DNA from: Hetaerina americana
Taxonomy: Eukaryota > Arthropoda > Insecta > Odonata > Calopterygidae
DNA length: 64,000 nucleotides
Reading direction: 5' to 3'
Assembly (NCBI GenBank): GCA_022747635.1
Contig: JAKTNV010000198.1
Location: 370,031-434,030, forward strand
Shown here: positions 35,036 through 45,620 of the stretch, piece after piece
Layout: each line of letters opens with the position of its first letter
Numbering within the stretch: position 1 is the stretch's first letter
Notes under the pieces: model-generated
What the model saw: only the letters and a program-made list of their open reading frames with translations
The model's database searches: none
What the model was told of the DNA's origin: nothing
Program-made: the position numbers and the translations under genes

Positions 35036-35541
35036 GATTGTTATACTGATGTTGATGATGATTTGTTAGTTAACTTTTTAAAGTCAAATAACTCACATTT
35101 ACCCCGTGTTTCATAATCATCATTTCTATATCACAGTACCATATCTATATCATACCTAATAAATATTTTATTACTCCAAACAAAACAAAAAATCCTGCAT
35201 TCTCCTCTACATCAGGTCCCTCTTCAGCTCTGAGTACTTCCTTCCTCCCTTCATCCCATCCAGCATCCCTATCCTGTTCCTTCCCTTTCCTTGCTTGCCT
35301 CACATTCTCCCCTCTATTACCATCTTGAACAGTCCCCTGTCGGTCAATATGCCCTTCATCCATTTTTACTGCCTCAATAGGATTTCTCCCAACCAACACC
35401 TCTCTTCACCCACCATACCAAGTACTTTCTCATTGGTTTTCTTCTCGGTCCATTTCACCTTCTCCATTTTCTCCACACCCACATGTCAAAAGCCTCCAGT
35501 CCACGACTATCCACCTGCTTCAATGACCACATTTCCACACC

Positions 35542-36726
35542 TTATATAACTCTGCACCATATCAAAAATTTCCCGAATCTTTTTTTAATATCCTTAGTCA
35601 ACGTGCCATTCATTAACTCTCTCCTTATGAAAGCCTCTGTGCCTAGCATAATTCTTCTCCATACGTCCCTACTACTTTGATCGTATTGGTCCAAAACACT
35701 ACCGAGGTATGTAAACTGTTCTACCTGCTCTAGTTTTTGCCCTCCTATTTTAATGTTTAGCTTAGCTTTTTTCTTTCTAGAAAATTGCACAACCTTTGTT
35801 TTATTAATTTTGTTTCTCCTCCCATATCTGTCGTACTGGATTTCCGATTCACTATGGAGTGCCTCATGCTCTTGGCTGACTGACAAACTAAAGCTTGGTC
35901 ATCAGGAAACCTAACTGATTTTACGAATTCCCCACCCACCTTCATTTCTACCTCCAATTCTTCTTATGCCTCTTTAATCATTTCTTCTGCATACAGGTTG
36001 AACAGCAATGGTGATAGTGGGCAACCCTTCCTTACACCTCTTCCTAACACTGCCCAACCGGACTCCCCGTTTCCCACTGGTACCTGAGCATCCTGAGACA
36101 TGTACAGGTTGCGGATTAGCCTCCTTTCCCTCCAATCTATTCCTATTTTCTGCAGAATACTGATTAGTTTTTCCCAATTCACTCTATCAAACTCTTTTTC
36201 GAAAATTACGAAACAGGCAAATACCTCCTGGTTATGTTCTATATTCCTCTCGATTAATAATCTCATTTCTGCAACGGCATCACGCGTACCTCTCCCCTTC
36301 CTAAACCCGCACTGATCATCTCTAAGTAATCATTTGCCCTACTCTCTATCCTTTGGTTTATCATCCTGAGAACAACTTTAGCTGCGTTGGATATCAAACT
36401 TATCATCCTGTAGTCCTCACATGATGTAGCTCTACCTCCTTTGGAATAGGAACTAAAACTGATCTCACATAGTTTTCCTGCCAGATTCCTTCCTCATAAA
36501 TACTGCGGATCAGCCCATAAAGCCTCTTCCTCCCACATTTTCCTAAGCCTATTAAAATTTTCGCGGGAATGTTATCCATCCACACAGCCTTATTTAGTTT
36601 CATCTCCCTTAATGCCCTTCCTATCTCATTGCCTTGATGTAAACTATCTTCTTCTACATCATGTTCCTTTTCTATGTCTAACTTTTTTGGTCTAAGCTCT
36701 TTACTATACAGTTCTTCTATATACTA
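35542..36726 (-). pseudogene. RT domain of the endonuclease-RT LINE (3' half)
   Basis: Blocks in order on the minus strand: MDNIPAKILIGLGKCG (36570), LVPIPKEVELHH with the N-terminal RT region; ACFVIFEKEFDRVNWEKLI and GVRKGCPLSPLLFNLYAEEM (36266-35964); KSVRFPDDQALVCQS (catalytic block read as PDDQ, expected ADD; 35920); KTKVVQFSRKKKAKLNIKI and TYLGSVLDQYDQSSRDVWRR (35820-35660). Several frameshifts and stops separate them. Confidence 0.82.
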
Positions 36727-38052
36727 CCTTGATCAAAAATTTCCCGGAATTTATTCAGAAAATTAAAAATACAAGTTTATTCATCTAAATCTATATTGTC
36801 CCCTTCAAAGTAATCCCCATCGACTGCAACACACTTATGCCAGCGCTTGATCCAATCCTCGAAACATTTTTTATATTCGGTTTTCGGTGTGTCCATCAGT
36901 GCTTCCTGCGATTTTTCCATTACTTCCTCTCGGCTGCTAAAACGCGTTTCCCGTAATGGTTTTTTAACTCGATTGAACAGAAAGAAGTCACAGGGAGCCA
37001 AATCAGGTGAATTCGGTGGCTGTTGGATGGTATTTGTTGCATTTTTCGTCGAAAAATTACGAATAATGATAGCACTGTGCGACGGTGCGTTATCATGGTG
37101 CAAAATCCACGAGTTTTCTGCCCACATTTCTGGTCTCTTTCGGCGAATTGCTTCACGCAAACGTCTCATAACGCCCAAATAATACTCTTTGTTTACTGTC
37201 TGGCCTTCTGGCAAAAATTCATGATGCACTACATCGTTGTAATCCATGAAAACCGTCAGCATTGCCTTCTTTTTTGACTGAAAACGACGTGGTTGTTTTG
37301 GTCTCGGCTCATTTGGTGAACGCCATTCACTTGCCTGATGTCTGGAATGCGTGTCGTACTCATAAACCCACGTCTCGTCTCCAGTAATGATCCTTTTGAT
37401 GAATGTGGGATCGGATTCAGCCTCGCAAATCATGTCTTTTGCGACGTCAACACGGTCTCTTTTTTGCATGAAATTGAGGTCTTTTGGCACCAACTTTGCT
37501 GCTACACGACGGAAACCCAAATCATTAACCACAATGTCTTGGGCGGATCCATAGGCAATGTTCAAGTCCTCCGCTATTTCTCTGATGGTTAATTTGCGGT
37601 CATTGACCAACATTTCTTTTACTTAATCAATTTTTTCACCGACTTTCGATGTCGATGGTCTGCCACTGCGTTCATCATCTTCGATTGACTCACGACCACT
37701 TCTGAACCGCTCGTGCCACTGGTAAACGACCGTTTTTTTTAGAGAATCGTTGCCGAAACACTTTTCCAACATTTCCAACGTCCGTGCGCCACTAAATCCG
37801 TTTTTTACGCAAAATTTAATACAAGTTCGTTGTTGCAAATTTAAATCCATTTCTGAAATTGTAAAAAATCGCCAACACACACAGAGATAGATGTACTCTT
37901 GGCTACGTAACTTTTGCAAATGTCAAGTTATGACACTAAGATTTAAAGGGAATATCAAAAACAGATGTACCAATTTAACAAAAAAAACAGAACTCAAATC
38001 GGAACGATGGGAGCGCCACACGGTGGTTATTCCGGGAACTTTTTGATCAAGG
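36727..38052 (-). mobile_element. Full-length mariner (copy 1)
   Basis: 1,326-bp Tc1/mariner element inserted in the LINE, bounded by TA target duplications (36725-36726 and 38053-38054). Terminal inverted repeats start ccttgatcaaaaatttcccg on the left and the inverted ccttgatcaaaaagttcccg on the right. It is exactly the same length as the copy at 54672-55997 and differs by scattered substitutions, so both are recent products of one source. Confidence 0.95.
36777..37850 (-). pseudogene. Mariner transposase, one nonsense codon
   Basis: 357-codon DDD transposase. The start at 37850 (MDLNLQQRTCIKFCVKNGF) is preferred over an in-frame upstream Met because it begins the helix-turn-helix domain. 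Second DNA-binding region with GRPSTS near residue 70. Catalytic residues: Asp158 (TGDETW), Asp253 (HHDNAPSH) and Asp288 (LAPCDFFLF), spaced 34 residues apart between the last two, i.e. classic DD34D. The sole visible break is a TAA at 37625-37623 (codon 76, Lys in the sister copy). The C-terminal piece from 37613 would contain the whole catalytic domain but only part of the DNA-binding domain. Confidence 0.92.
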
Positions 38053-38159
38053 TAATATTCTTTCCATCCCTCTTGGATATTTCTTGCGTCAACTATCATC
38101 TTACCCGCCTTATCTCTAACTGCTATCGTTGATCTACCTTTCTTACTTCCCGATAAAGA

Positions 38160-39498
38160 TTTAACTTTGCTCTACAGCGCACCGATTTCCCCCTTGCTTT
38201 GCAGACTTTCCATATCATCGCACTGCGTCTTCCACCATGCTTCTTTTGCTTCATTTGTTGCCCGTCTCAATTTATTGTTTAATTCTTTGTACTTCATTTT
38301 GCCTAATTCTGTATTTAGATTCTTTCATTTTCGCCGCTCATCCATCTTTGTAATCATCTCATCCGTGATCCATGGTTTCCTAGTCCTTTTAGCGTTAACG
38401 GTTCCAATAGTGTCTTTTGCGGCTTTAGAAAAGCCTTTCTTAATACTTTCCCAATTTTCTTCAATATTACTTAGCTCTTTACCATCCTCCATGATATCCT
38501 CTACCGCCTGTTTTTATTCCTTCCTTTTCAAACCAGTTAATGCTTCTACATTCCATTTTCTGACTCGTCGCCCCTGCCTTATCCTTTTGAAACGTACTCT
38601 ACATTTCATAACCACTAAATTGTGCTCAGAGTCTGCATCCCCTCCCGGGAAGCTGTGCAAATTTATCACACTGTTCCTAAACCTGTGTCTAACCATGATA
38701 TAATCTAGCTGATACCTTTCTGAGTCACCTGGCATTTTCCATGTATACCTGCATCTTTTGTGGTGTCTAAACCAAGTTTTGGTGGTGACTAGCCCGTCTC
38801 CAGCAGAACTTAACTGCTTTCTCCCTGCGGTCATTCCTTGTGCCTAAACCGTAGTCCCTGACCTCATCACCATCGCTTCCTTCGTCTACCGTCGCATTCC
38901 AATCCGCCATCACTATCAAATGTTTCCCTGCAGGAACACACGCGATTATGTCTCCTAACTGATCATATATCCAATCCGCCTCTTCTTCCTTATGGTTCTC
39001 GGTGGCAGGTATACCTGAATAATAACCAAGTTTGTCGGTTCTGCTTTTATTTTTTATTATTTACTAGTAGTATTTTATCCGTTACCTGCTCTATGTTGAC
39101 TACGTTTCTCCCTACCTCTTCATTTAATACTATGGGACCCCTCGTTGGCTCTCGTCCCCACCGCTGTATATTATTCTATACTTATCACTCCAGTAATCCC
39201 CGCTATCTTTCCATCTCACTTTGCATAGACCTAAAATATCAATATTTCCCCTTTCCATCACTCGCTTAACATTCTCCAATTTCCTTGTCCTCATGATTGT
39301 CCTAACATTCCACGTTCCTATTCTAACTAATTTGGTCTTCTTCTCCTGCGTCTTCTGTCCTGCTGCTGGTTTTCCCTTGCAAGGGTTTCGTGGGATGACG
39401 ACCGCGGAAGCCTTGCCTCCCCCGCTGCCGGGTACGACACACGGCCAATTGGGCCGAGCCCCATAGTTGCCAGGACTCAAAATCTCAGTATAGTCCAA
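38160..39498 (-). pseudogene. Endonuclease domain of the endonuclease-RT LINE (5' half)
   Basis: The exonuclease-endonuclease-phosphatase fold is recognisable in two open pieces (39498-39130 and 38834-38514). The WNVRT block and DILGLCKVRWKD carry the usual Asn and Glu/Lys positions (Glu of CEVRW is Lys here), and DADSEHNL carries the terminal Asp-His pair (Glu-His here). Loss of the conserved acidic positions together with frameshifts indicates a dead copy. Confidence 0.8.
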
Positions 39499-39797
39499 CT
39501 TGTTAATCTTGGGAATGATAATTGATGTCGTTTCCCGTTGCCTTCCTCAAAAGTGTTTTTAACGTGACACCATCACTTATTGGCCGCCCCAGTGGGGTCA
39601 CATACCATTGCATCCGCCTCACTGAGTAACAGACGCTGCGTGGACTACCTTTCGTCTTGCTCCTAACCTTCGACCTGTCTGGCATGGGTGACCCTACCAG
39701 GTGATATAATTATTACTCCTGCCAGCACCGCTCTAGGGGTCATCGGAACGCACAACCCCTTCCACCACGTCAAGGTTGTAGTCCGAGTAGGGATACA

Positions 39798-39895
39798 TAT
39801 ATATATAATATATTTAAATGAATATATAAATATTTACACACACATATATATATATAGTATATATATGTGTGTGTGTAATATTGTGTGTGTGTGTA

Positions 39896-39983
<88 letters not shown>

Positions 39984-40056
39984 TAACATATACATTTAAA
40001 TGAATATATAAATATGTACACGTGTATGTATAGTATATATATGTATTAACATATAC
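39798..40056. repeat. (TA)n microsatellite with flanking minisatellite repeat
   Basis: About 80 bp of uninterrupted TA repeats (39901-39980), preceded by GT-rich runs. The sequence tttaaatgaatatataaata occurs on both sides (39812 and 39994), each time followed by tacac and a tatagtatatatatgt motif, so a roughly 180-bp segment has been duplicated around the tract. It lies between the 5' end of the LINE and the left end of the next mariner. Confidence 0.85.
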
Positions 40057-40640
40057 AGGGTCCTACCCAAAAGTGGTAGGACTGTTTTTCTCTGGTACGA
40101 ACGGTGTGATAGAGGAGGGTGCGCCTGGCAGGGTAAGGTGGAGGGGGCTCTTAGCAACAGAGAAACTCCAACCTCAGTCACCTGCGGGCTGTCGTTGAGT
40201 GAGGAGACCGTTTTAGTGAAGCAAGTTTTCTGCCCGCGTCGAAAAACAAAATGAATCTGAATTTAGAGCAATGTTATTCCGTGAAGATTTGTGCGAACTT
40301 GGGAAGACGGCACCTAAACCCTCGATATGATGAAGCAGGCTTATGGGGAAACTCCTATAAGCCGTTCCATAGTATTTGAGTGGCACAAGTGGTTTAAATA
40401 GGGTAGGGAGCTTGTTGAAGACGACCATCGCTCCGGACGGCCGTCGACGGCAAGAACCGACACGGATGTGGACAGAGTGAGGACACTGCTGAACACAGAC
40501 CGACGCTTAACTAGTGGAGAAATGGCAGACAAGTTGGGTCTGTCTGCATCCAACATCCAACGCATTATTACACAGGATTTGGCCATGCGCAAGATGTGCG
40601 CCAAGACGGTGCCGAAAATTCTGAGTGTCGACCAAGTGAT
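40057..40640 (+). pseudogene. Internally deleted mariner, 5' part
   Basis: A third, distinct mariner lineage. A TIR-like start (cagggtcctacccaaaagtg) at 40056. ATG near 40250 opens MNLNLEQCYSVKICANLG, with a frameshift, then QAYGETPISRSIVFEWHKWF, GRELVEDDHRSGRPST and DRVRTLLNTDRRLTSGEMAD up to CAKTVPKILSVDQ (40630). This is the helix-turn-helix DNA-binding domain only. The reading frame continues across the Penelope insertion into the fragment at 42998. Confidence 0.85.
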
Positions 40641-41379
40641 AAATAGATAAAGAATGTACTACGGCCGAGTGAATGGAAAGAATATAAAACCCAAAGCCGT
40701 ACACTTAAGGGCACTTATAGGGGGAATAAAGAAGGGGGTTTACAGGGAGTGAGAAAGTTATAGCAATCACTCAACCATTCCGGTATATGTAGACACATTG
40801 ACCGTCGTGAATCGCAAACACACAACACTCAGGGTTTACGGGGCGGAAAGCCCGACGCCAGTGACCCGTCACTCAAACAAATGAAATATAAAATAAATAG
40901 TTCTAACAATTACTCCCGTGATCAGGTATTTGCACAACAAATTGACCTTCACAAGTCGCAACCACACACACACAGGGTTTACGGGGCGGGAAGCTCGACG
41001 CCAGTGACCCGTCATTCAGACCAATGAAGTATAAAATAAAAAAATATAACACTTACTCCTTCGCTCAGGTATTTGCAAACAAATTGACCTTCGCAAGTGA
41101 CAAACACACACACACTCAGGGTTTACGGGGTTGGAAACCCGACGCCAGTGACCTGTCACTCAAACTAGGAAGACACTGTAAGCACAGTGCTGGTGGGGAA
41201 ATAGTGCCGAAAAAACTGACACCAGGTGTTTCGCATGCTAAGCAGGCCTCTTCAGAGAAGAATGATGAAATTAGTTGGAGCCAAAATATATAAGTAAAAG
41301 TTAAGTAGGGGAGGGGGGATGGTAATGGACAGGGGAAGGTTATGGGGGGGGAGCACGTGGATGAACTTCGAAACCCAAT

Positions 41380-42300
41380 CTTGGAGAATTCACCCGTAAG
41401 CCACTTGGATATTTCGTAGGTGGGAGAATTGATGGCGGACACAATGGGGCGCATGGGGCAATCTGTTTTATGTATTTTTGAGAGTCCGTATAGGCGTGGG
41501 AGGTGTGGGTTCGGAACATTAAGTCTGAATTTAAGTTTTTTATCGATTAGGTGCTTGCAATTAGTTAATGAAGACTTATAGCTTAGGATCATTTTGTTGA
41601 GGGGTTTTTTTTAAGATTTTGGTGTAGGGACCATTGTCAATTAGAGATTGCATTTTTTGAAGATAGGTGTCTTTGTCCAGAATAACACAGGAATTCCCTT
41701 TGTCAGATTTTAAGTAGAAGCAGTTTGTGTTACGAAGTGAGCGGATAAGAGGAAAGAGGTTTCTCGGAGGTTGTACACTTTTGTTGGGGACTTGCGTAAG
41801 GTTTTTCCTAATTTGGTTCCCACAGCAATCCCGGATTTGATTCTTGGTTCCCATATCAAGGTATTTAATGGCAGATGCTATGTGTGCAATGAGATCATTC
41901 CAGGGTGGTTTTGGGGGTTTAACACTGAAATTCAGGCCCCGGTTTAGTAAAATTAACTCCTCACGGGAGAAGCTGGTCTCGGAAAGATTAACTACAAAAG
42001 GGAATTGCTTCGCCTTGGCGACATGAGGATGGGTGCTTTCGTCCTTGATGGAGGAGAATTTCTTGGAAATTGAGAATTGTTTTGGCCGTAGCTTATGGAT
42101 GCTGACTGAATGGACTTTCCTATCATATTCTAACCACTCGGTAAATTCAATTGAATCCAGACCTGCCGTTAACTTAATATGAATATTGTAGGCTTCAATT
42201 TCAAGTTTTGATCTTTTTGCGTAAAGGAATTGGATTTTAGACTTCAAAAATACGGCTTTTTATCATGGAATCATAGCGGAAAAATTGGTTTTTCCGAAGG
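41380..42300 (-). pseudogene. Penelope RT N-terminal half
   Basis: Minus strand: HLLDHLRKNQFFRYDSMIKS (about 42300), KLEIEAYNIHIKLTAGLD, FPFVVNLSETSFSREELILL, then the conserved SDKGNSCVILDKDTYLQKM (41720-41660), a frameshift near 41585, and PHLPRLYGLSKIHKTDCPM, RPIVSAINSPTYEISKWL (41500-41400). It stops matching RT at about 41385, before the catalytic motifs, and runs into the 3' untranslated region. The RT active site is therefore deleted. Confidence 0.85.
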
Positions 42301-42580
42301 TGGTCGAGGAGATGAATCGGGGGAGAATTCCGTTACTTTGGGAGTCTGTAACATGCAGCGTGTTCTCTAAAGCGTGTGCGAATATTTCTGCGAGTTTGCC
42401 CGATGTAAGAAAGGTCACAATGTGGGCAGGAGGTTTTGTAGATTCCAGATTTGTCTAGGGTCTCAATAGGATCTTTTGGATTAACAAATAGGTGTTTCAG
42501 TTTAGTTTGACTAACAAATGTGGGTGTGTATTTGATTTTTTTGAAGATAGAAGGAAGAACCTTTTGTTAGTTGTGGGTGG
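42300..42580 (-). pseudogene. Penelope GIY-YIG endonuclease fragment, upstream of RT
   Basis: Minus-strand reading: KVLPSIFKKIKYTPTFVS, KHLFVNPKDPIETLDKSG, then the nuclease IYKTSCPHCDLSYIGQTRR and RFREHAACYRLPK followed by a stop. GIY, the CxxC pair and YIG are intact, but the C-terminal half of the nuclease is missing. It lies 5' of the RT N-terminus in the element's own orientation, opposite to the order in classical Penelope proteins. Confidence 0.85.
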
Positions 42581-42997
42581 TGAGGTAGTTTGTAGTGGTG
42601 GGTAGTTGAGGTAGTCACTTACAGTGTCTTCCTAGTTTGAGTGACGGGTCACTGGCGTCGGGCTTCCCGCCCCGTAAACCCTGAGTGTTTGTGTGGTTGC
42701 GACTTGTGAAGGTCAATTTGTTGTGCAAATACCTGATCAAGGGAGTAATTGTTAGAACTATTTATTTCATATTTCATTTGTTTGAGTGACGGGTCACTGG
42801 CGTCGGGCTTCCCGCCCCGTAAACCCTGAGTGTTGTGTGTTTGCGATTCACGACGGTCAATGTGTCTACATATACCGGAGTGATTGAGTGATTGCTATAA
42901 CTTTCTCACTCCCTGTAAACCCCCTTCTTTATTCCCCCTATAAGTGCCCTTAAGTGCACGGCTTTGGGTTTTATATTCTTTCCGTCGACCAAGTGAT

Positions 42998-43085
42998 CGT
43001 GCTCGTCGTGAGACAGCTCCTGGCCAAATACGGCGTTGCCATGTATCCGCACCTGACCTATTCTCCCGATTTGGTACCATAGTCA
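42998..43085 (+). pseudogene. Internally deleted mariner, 3' part
   Basis: Continues the frame of 40250-40640: VVRQLLAKYGVAMYPHLTYS, PDLVP then stop, i.e. the segment between the second and third catalytic residues of a mariner. In the uninterrupted parent the N-terminal domain was fused directly to this piece, so some 130 residues including the first two catalytic Asp were already missing. No right TIR was found; the relic ends where the next LINE begins. Confidence 0.8.
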
Positions 43086-43229
43086 GACGTTTAATGAAAA
43101 ATCAATATTCCCTGAAAATTGAGAGATACAAGCATATAGTGCGGCGACAGTGGAGAAAATATAAGAAACATTCAACATTCAGAGAACTTCATCAGTATAA
43201 CAGCACCAAATAGCTTACTGCCCTCGACA

Positions 43230-44729
43230 AACGGTATTATCGTGGAGGACTCATATTTTGTGAAAAAATAAGGAGGATGAGGAAAAATAAGTCAGTGGGA
43301 CCGGATAATATCTCAATTGACATTCTAAAACTGGGTGATACCGCAATAGCTTTGTACCTGAGTCATCTATTCAAAGTAACTTTAAATGATGATGCCTTGC
43401 CCAGTGATTGGAAAAAAGCAAATATTACACCAATTTCAAAGAAAGGGGATAAAACAATTGCCAGCAATTATAGACCGGTAAGCATTACCTCTGTTGTTTG
43501 CAAAATAATGGAAAAAAGAATTGCTGACTACATTCGGTAATGGTGGACAAGAGATAAATGGGTATTCAAACACCAACATGGGTTTAGAACGCGATACTCG
43601 AGTGAAACGCAGCTTTTGGGATCGGCGACGCAATAGACGAAGGAAAGGATGTGGATGCAGTAATTGCTGATTTTTTGGCAGCTTTTGACCGAGTGCCTCA
43701 CGATAAATTATTGTTAAATTTGGATTCGATACCATTGGACTTGAGGGTAAAACAATGGATAAAAAAATTTCTTAGAGGCAGAACTCAAAAATTAAAATTA
43801 GGGGATACATTTTCAAATGAGGCGAGCGGTTTAGCAGGAGTTCCACAAGGCAGTGTTCTAGGGCCATTACTCTTCCTAATTTACGTAAACAATCTACCAA
43901 ACAATTTACATTCCCAAATAAGACTCTTTGCTGATGACTGCATTATATGCAGACGGAAAGAGCATGTAAATGACCACGTAATACTACAAAATGACATGGA
44001 TCGCCTTGGTGACTGGGTTAAAAATAATAATATGGGCATTAATATAAGTAAAAGTAAGCATATACATTTTTCAAATAAAAATAATGCAGAAAAGGAAATT
44101 TACACCATCTTTGGAGAAAGAATCCCATGTACCAGTCAATGCAAATATTTAGGCATTTATTTAACTAGGGAGTCCAAGTAGATAATTTGACACGGAAGGC
44201 ATTTAAATTATTGCATTGGGTGATGAGAAATTTAAAAGGAGGTAGCGTAGCCACAAAAGAAAAAGCATATAAGGCACTGGTTACCCCTATCCTAGAATAC
44301 TCCTCCATAGTGTGGGATCCATATGAGGTGGGACATATTAAAAAGATCGAAAAAGTTCAAAGAAAGGCAGCAAGATATGTACTCGGAAGGCACCAAAGAA
44401 CAGATAGTGTCACAGAAATGTTAGATATACTGAAATGGGAGAGTTTGAAAAATAGAAGAAAAAGGAGTAGGTCAGGCGCGATGTATAGAATTGTTAAAAA
44501 GGACGAAGCGTGGGAAGATTTATTGCAAGGGATAGAGAAGCCTAACTTAAAGGGAAAAAACGACCATAGCCACAAAATAAAAATAAGGACTCAAAAATCA
44601 AATAAGAAAAAATACTCTTTTTTAAATAGAACTATAACTGATTCGAACCAGCTGCCTGGAGGTTTGTTTGAGCCCTTTCCATCCAATTTTAGAAGTTTTA
44701 AGTATAAATGTAAAGCAGCCACTGTGTAA
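43230..44729 (+). pseudogene. Reverse transcriptase of the CR1/L2-like LINE, three frames
   Basis: Three open pieces. First, 43277-43540: MRKNKSVGPDNISIDILKLG, KANITPISKKGDKTIASNYR, PVSITSVVCKIMEKRI. After a stop and frameshift, 43651-44181: ADFLAAFDRVPHDKLLLNL, GVPQGSVLGPLLFLIYVNNL, LFADDCIICRR with an intact FADD catalytic box, CKYLGIYLT. After one more frameshift, 44187-44729: KAYKALVTPILEYSSIVWDP, KIEKVQRKAARYVLGRHQR, SVTEMLDILKWESLKNRRK. The C-terminal region is typical of CR1/L2-group elements. Two frameshifts and one stop keep it inactive, but it is the best preserved LINE RT here. Confidence 0.88.
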
Positions 44730-44761
44730 TAAACATTATTGTTGATATTAAAATATTGTTC

Positions 44762-44858
44762 GTATGTGATGTGGACGGCATTTTGTATGTGATGTGGAAG
44801 TTTGTTTGTATGTGATGTGGAAGTTTGTTTGTATGTGATGTGGAAGTGCCATTGTATG
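44762..44858 (+). repeat. 23-bp minisatellite in the LINE 3' UTR
   Basis: About four tandem copies of tatgtgatgtggaagtttgt plus ttg, with the first and last diverging after gtgg. It lies just downstream of the RT stop codon at 44729. Confidence 0.85.
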
Positions 44859-44990
44859 TAAAAATATTTTGTCTTTTATCTGTTTTTATGTGTCCGTATG
44901 TAATTTTCGTTGTAAGAGCTGTGACCAAACTTGACCGTTGCCACCAGGAAAATCGCCTAATTGTAACGTATTTGTGTGAATAAAAATAAA

Positions 44991-45311
44991 TTAATGTTCT
45001 TGTAATATTGTGTTAATGGACACTTTTAGGATTTGCAGAGTATTGTTTAAACTAGGAGATAGGTATTTGTTTAACAATATTTGGGATTAAAGCGTAGGTT
45101 CTAATTATTAATGGTTACCAGATTAGAATCCAAAATTTCGTGCCAAATGATCCATAAAACGCATATAGTTCAAGGTATTGTATTAAGGTTCGTAAACCTG
45201 ACTTGTAATCACTGGCATTGTAATGATGAACAATGGTTTTAATCAGCTAAGGCTCTTTTCGCTTTCAGAAAATATTTAATTGTGGTCTGGCGTCTAATTC
45301 CGTAAATACAA
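44991..45311. other. Unassigned stretch
   Basis: AT-rich, no coding or structural signal recognised. Confidence 0.4.
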
Positions 45312-45620
45312 TCAAAACCTTGGAAAGGTATTCTCGACGATATGGTCTTGTGCTCTTTTGTTGAGTCGTTCGATCGCGGTAAGTTCGTACGTTTTAAATG
45401 TTACTGTCCCGAATGTTCCATTTTTGTTGGGTACATAAGTTTCAGATATTTTGAGAAATGCTTTTTGGTTTTCCGAGTCTAGCATTAGATACGGTGAGTC
45501 TTCGAATTGCTTCTCATTCGAACGCTGGTTTTTGGAATGAAGGGATGCTGTCTTTTGTTCACGGTTTTCGTTGTGAAAGTACGGAGTTCCAGTAATCTCA
45601 CCTTGTTGGGGTTCACCTTT
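45312..45620 (-). other. Possible 5' leader of a second Gypsy copy
   Basis: Immediately after the LTR (minus strand) comes GGTGAACCCCAAC (45617-45605), resembling a primer-binding site for tRNA-Trp, which CsRn1-group elements use. An open frame follows to 45312 without a recognisable Gag motif. If correct, this is the start of a second, truncated element sharing the LTR. Confidence 0.35.

Larger units (their letters stand above)
35150..39797 (-). mobile_element. Nearly full-length endonuclease-RT LINE, interrupted by mariner
   Basis: Minus-strand LINE running from a 5' region near 39797 to a 3' end near 35150; without the mariner it is about 3.3 kb. 5' leader reads through [17 protein letters not shown] at 39685-39503. 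Endonuclease: IGTWNVRTIMRTRKLENVKR, DILGLCKVRWKDSGDYWSD (39390-39180), then RYTWKMPGDSERYQLDYIMV and DADSEHNLVVMKC (38750-38600). RT pieces follow beyond the mariner. The overall type is the one often labelled craniofacial-development-protein-like in insect genomes. 3' fragments of the same family sit inside copies A, B and C. Confidence 0.88.
40641..42983 (-). mobile_element. Rearranged Penelope-like element with inverted multi-unit ends
   Basis: 2,343-bp insertion with a perfect 14-bp target duplication gtcgaccaagtgat (40627-40640 and 42984-42997). The left end has a 34-bp extension (40641-40674), then sequence that recurs inverted at the right end, which abuts the duplication directly. Ends are built of units of about 150 bp that each carry gtttacggggcgg and cgacgccagtgacccgtcac: three units on the left (to about 41183), two inverted on the right (42616-42983). 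A 34-bp tail and inverted terminal copies are hallmarks of Penelope elements. Coding order inside is unusual (see the two coding entries). Confidence 0.9.
43205..44990 (+). mobile_element. CR1/L2-like LINE, RT and 3' end
   Basis: Sense-strand non-LTR element, 5'-truncated. The endonuclease is absent. The 3' UTR (44730-44990) contains about four copies of a 23-bp repeat and ends near an AT-rich aataaaaataaatt stretch. It abuts the mariner relic on its left. Confidence 0.85.

Noticed and set aside
35898..35912. tcatcag next to gaaac, resembling hammerhead core pieces
   Set aside because: They lie within LINE RT coding sequence, in the wrong relative orientation and without helices.
36847..37592. 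Plus-strand ORFs opposite the mariner transposase
   Set aside because: Mirror-image frames of a known minus-strand coding sequence.
39688..39999. 103-codon ORF ending in a long Tyr/Ile run
   Set aside because: It is translation of the (TA)n microsatellite.
40641..42983. Hammerhead ribozyme in the ends of the larger Penelope element
   Set aside because: I looked for CTGATGA and GAAAC cores in both orientations within the repeated end units and found no complete core; the self-complementary pieces alone are not enough.
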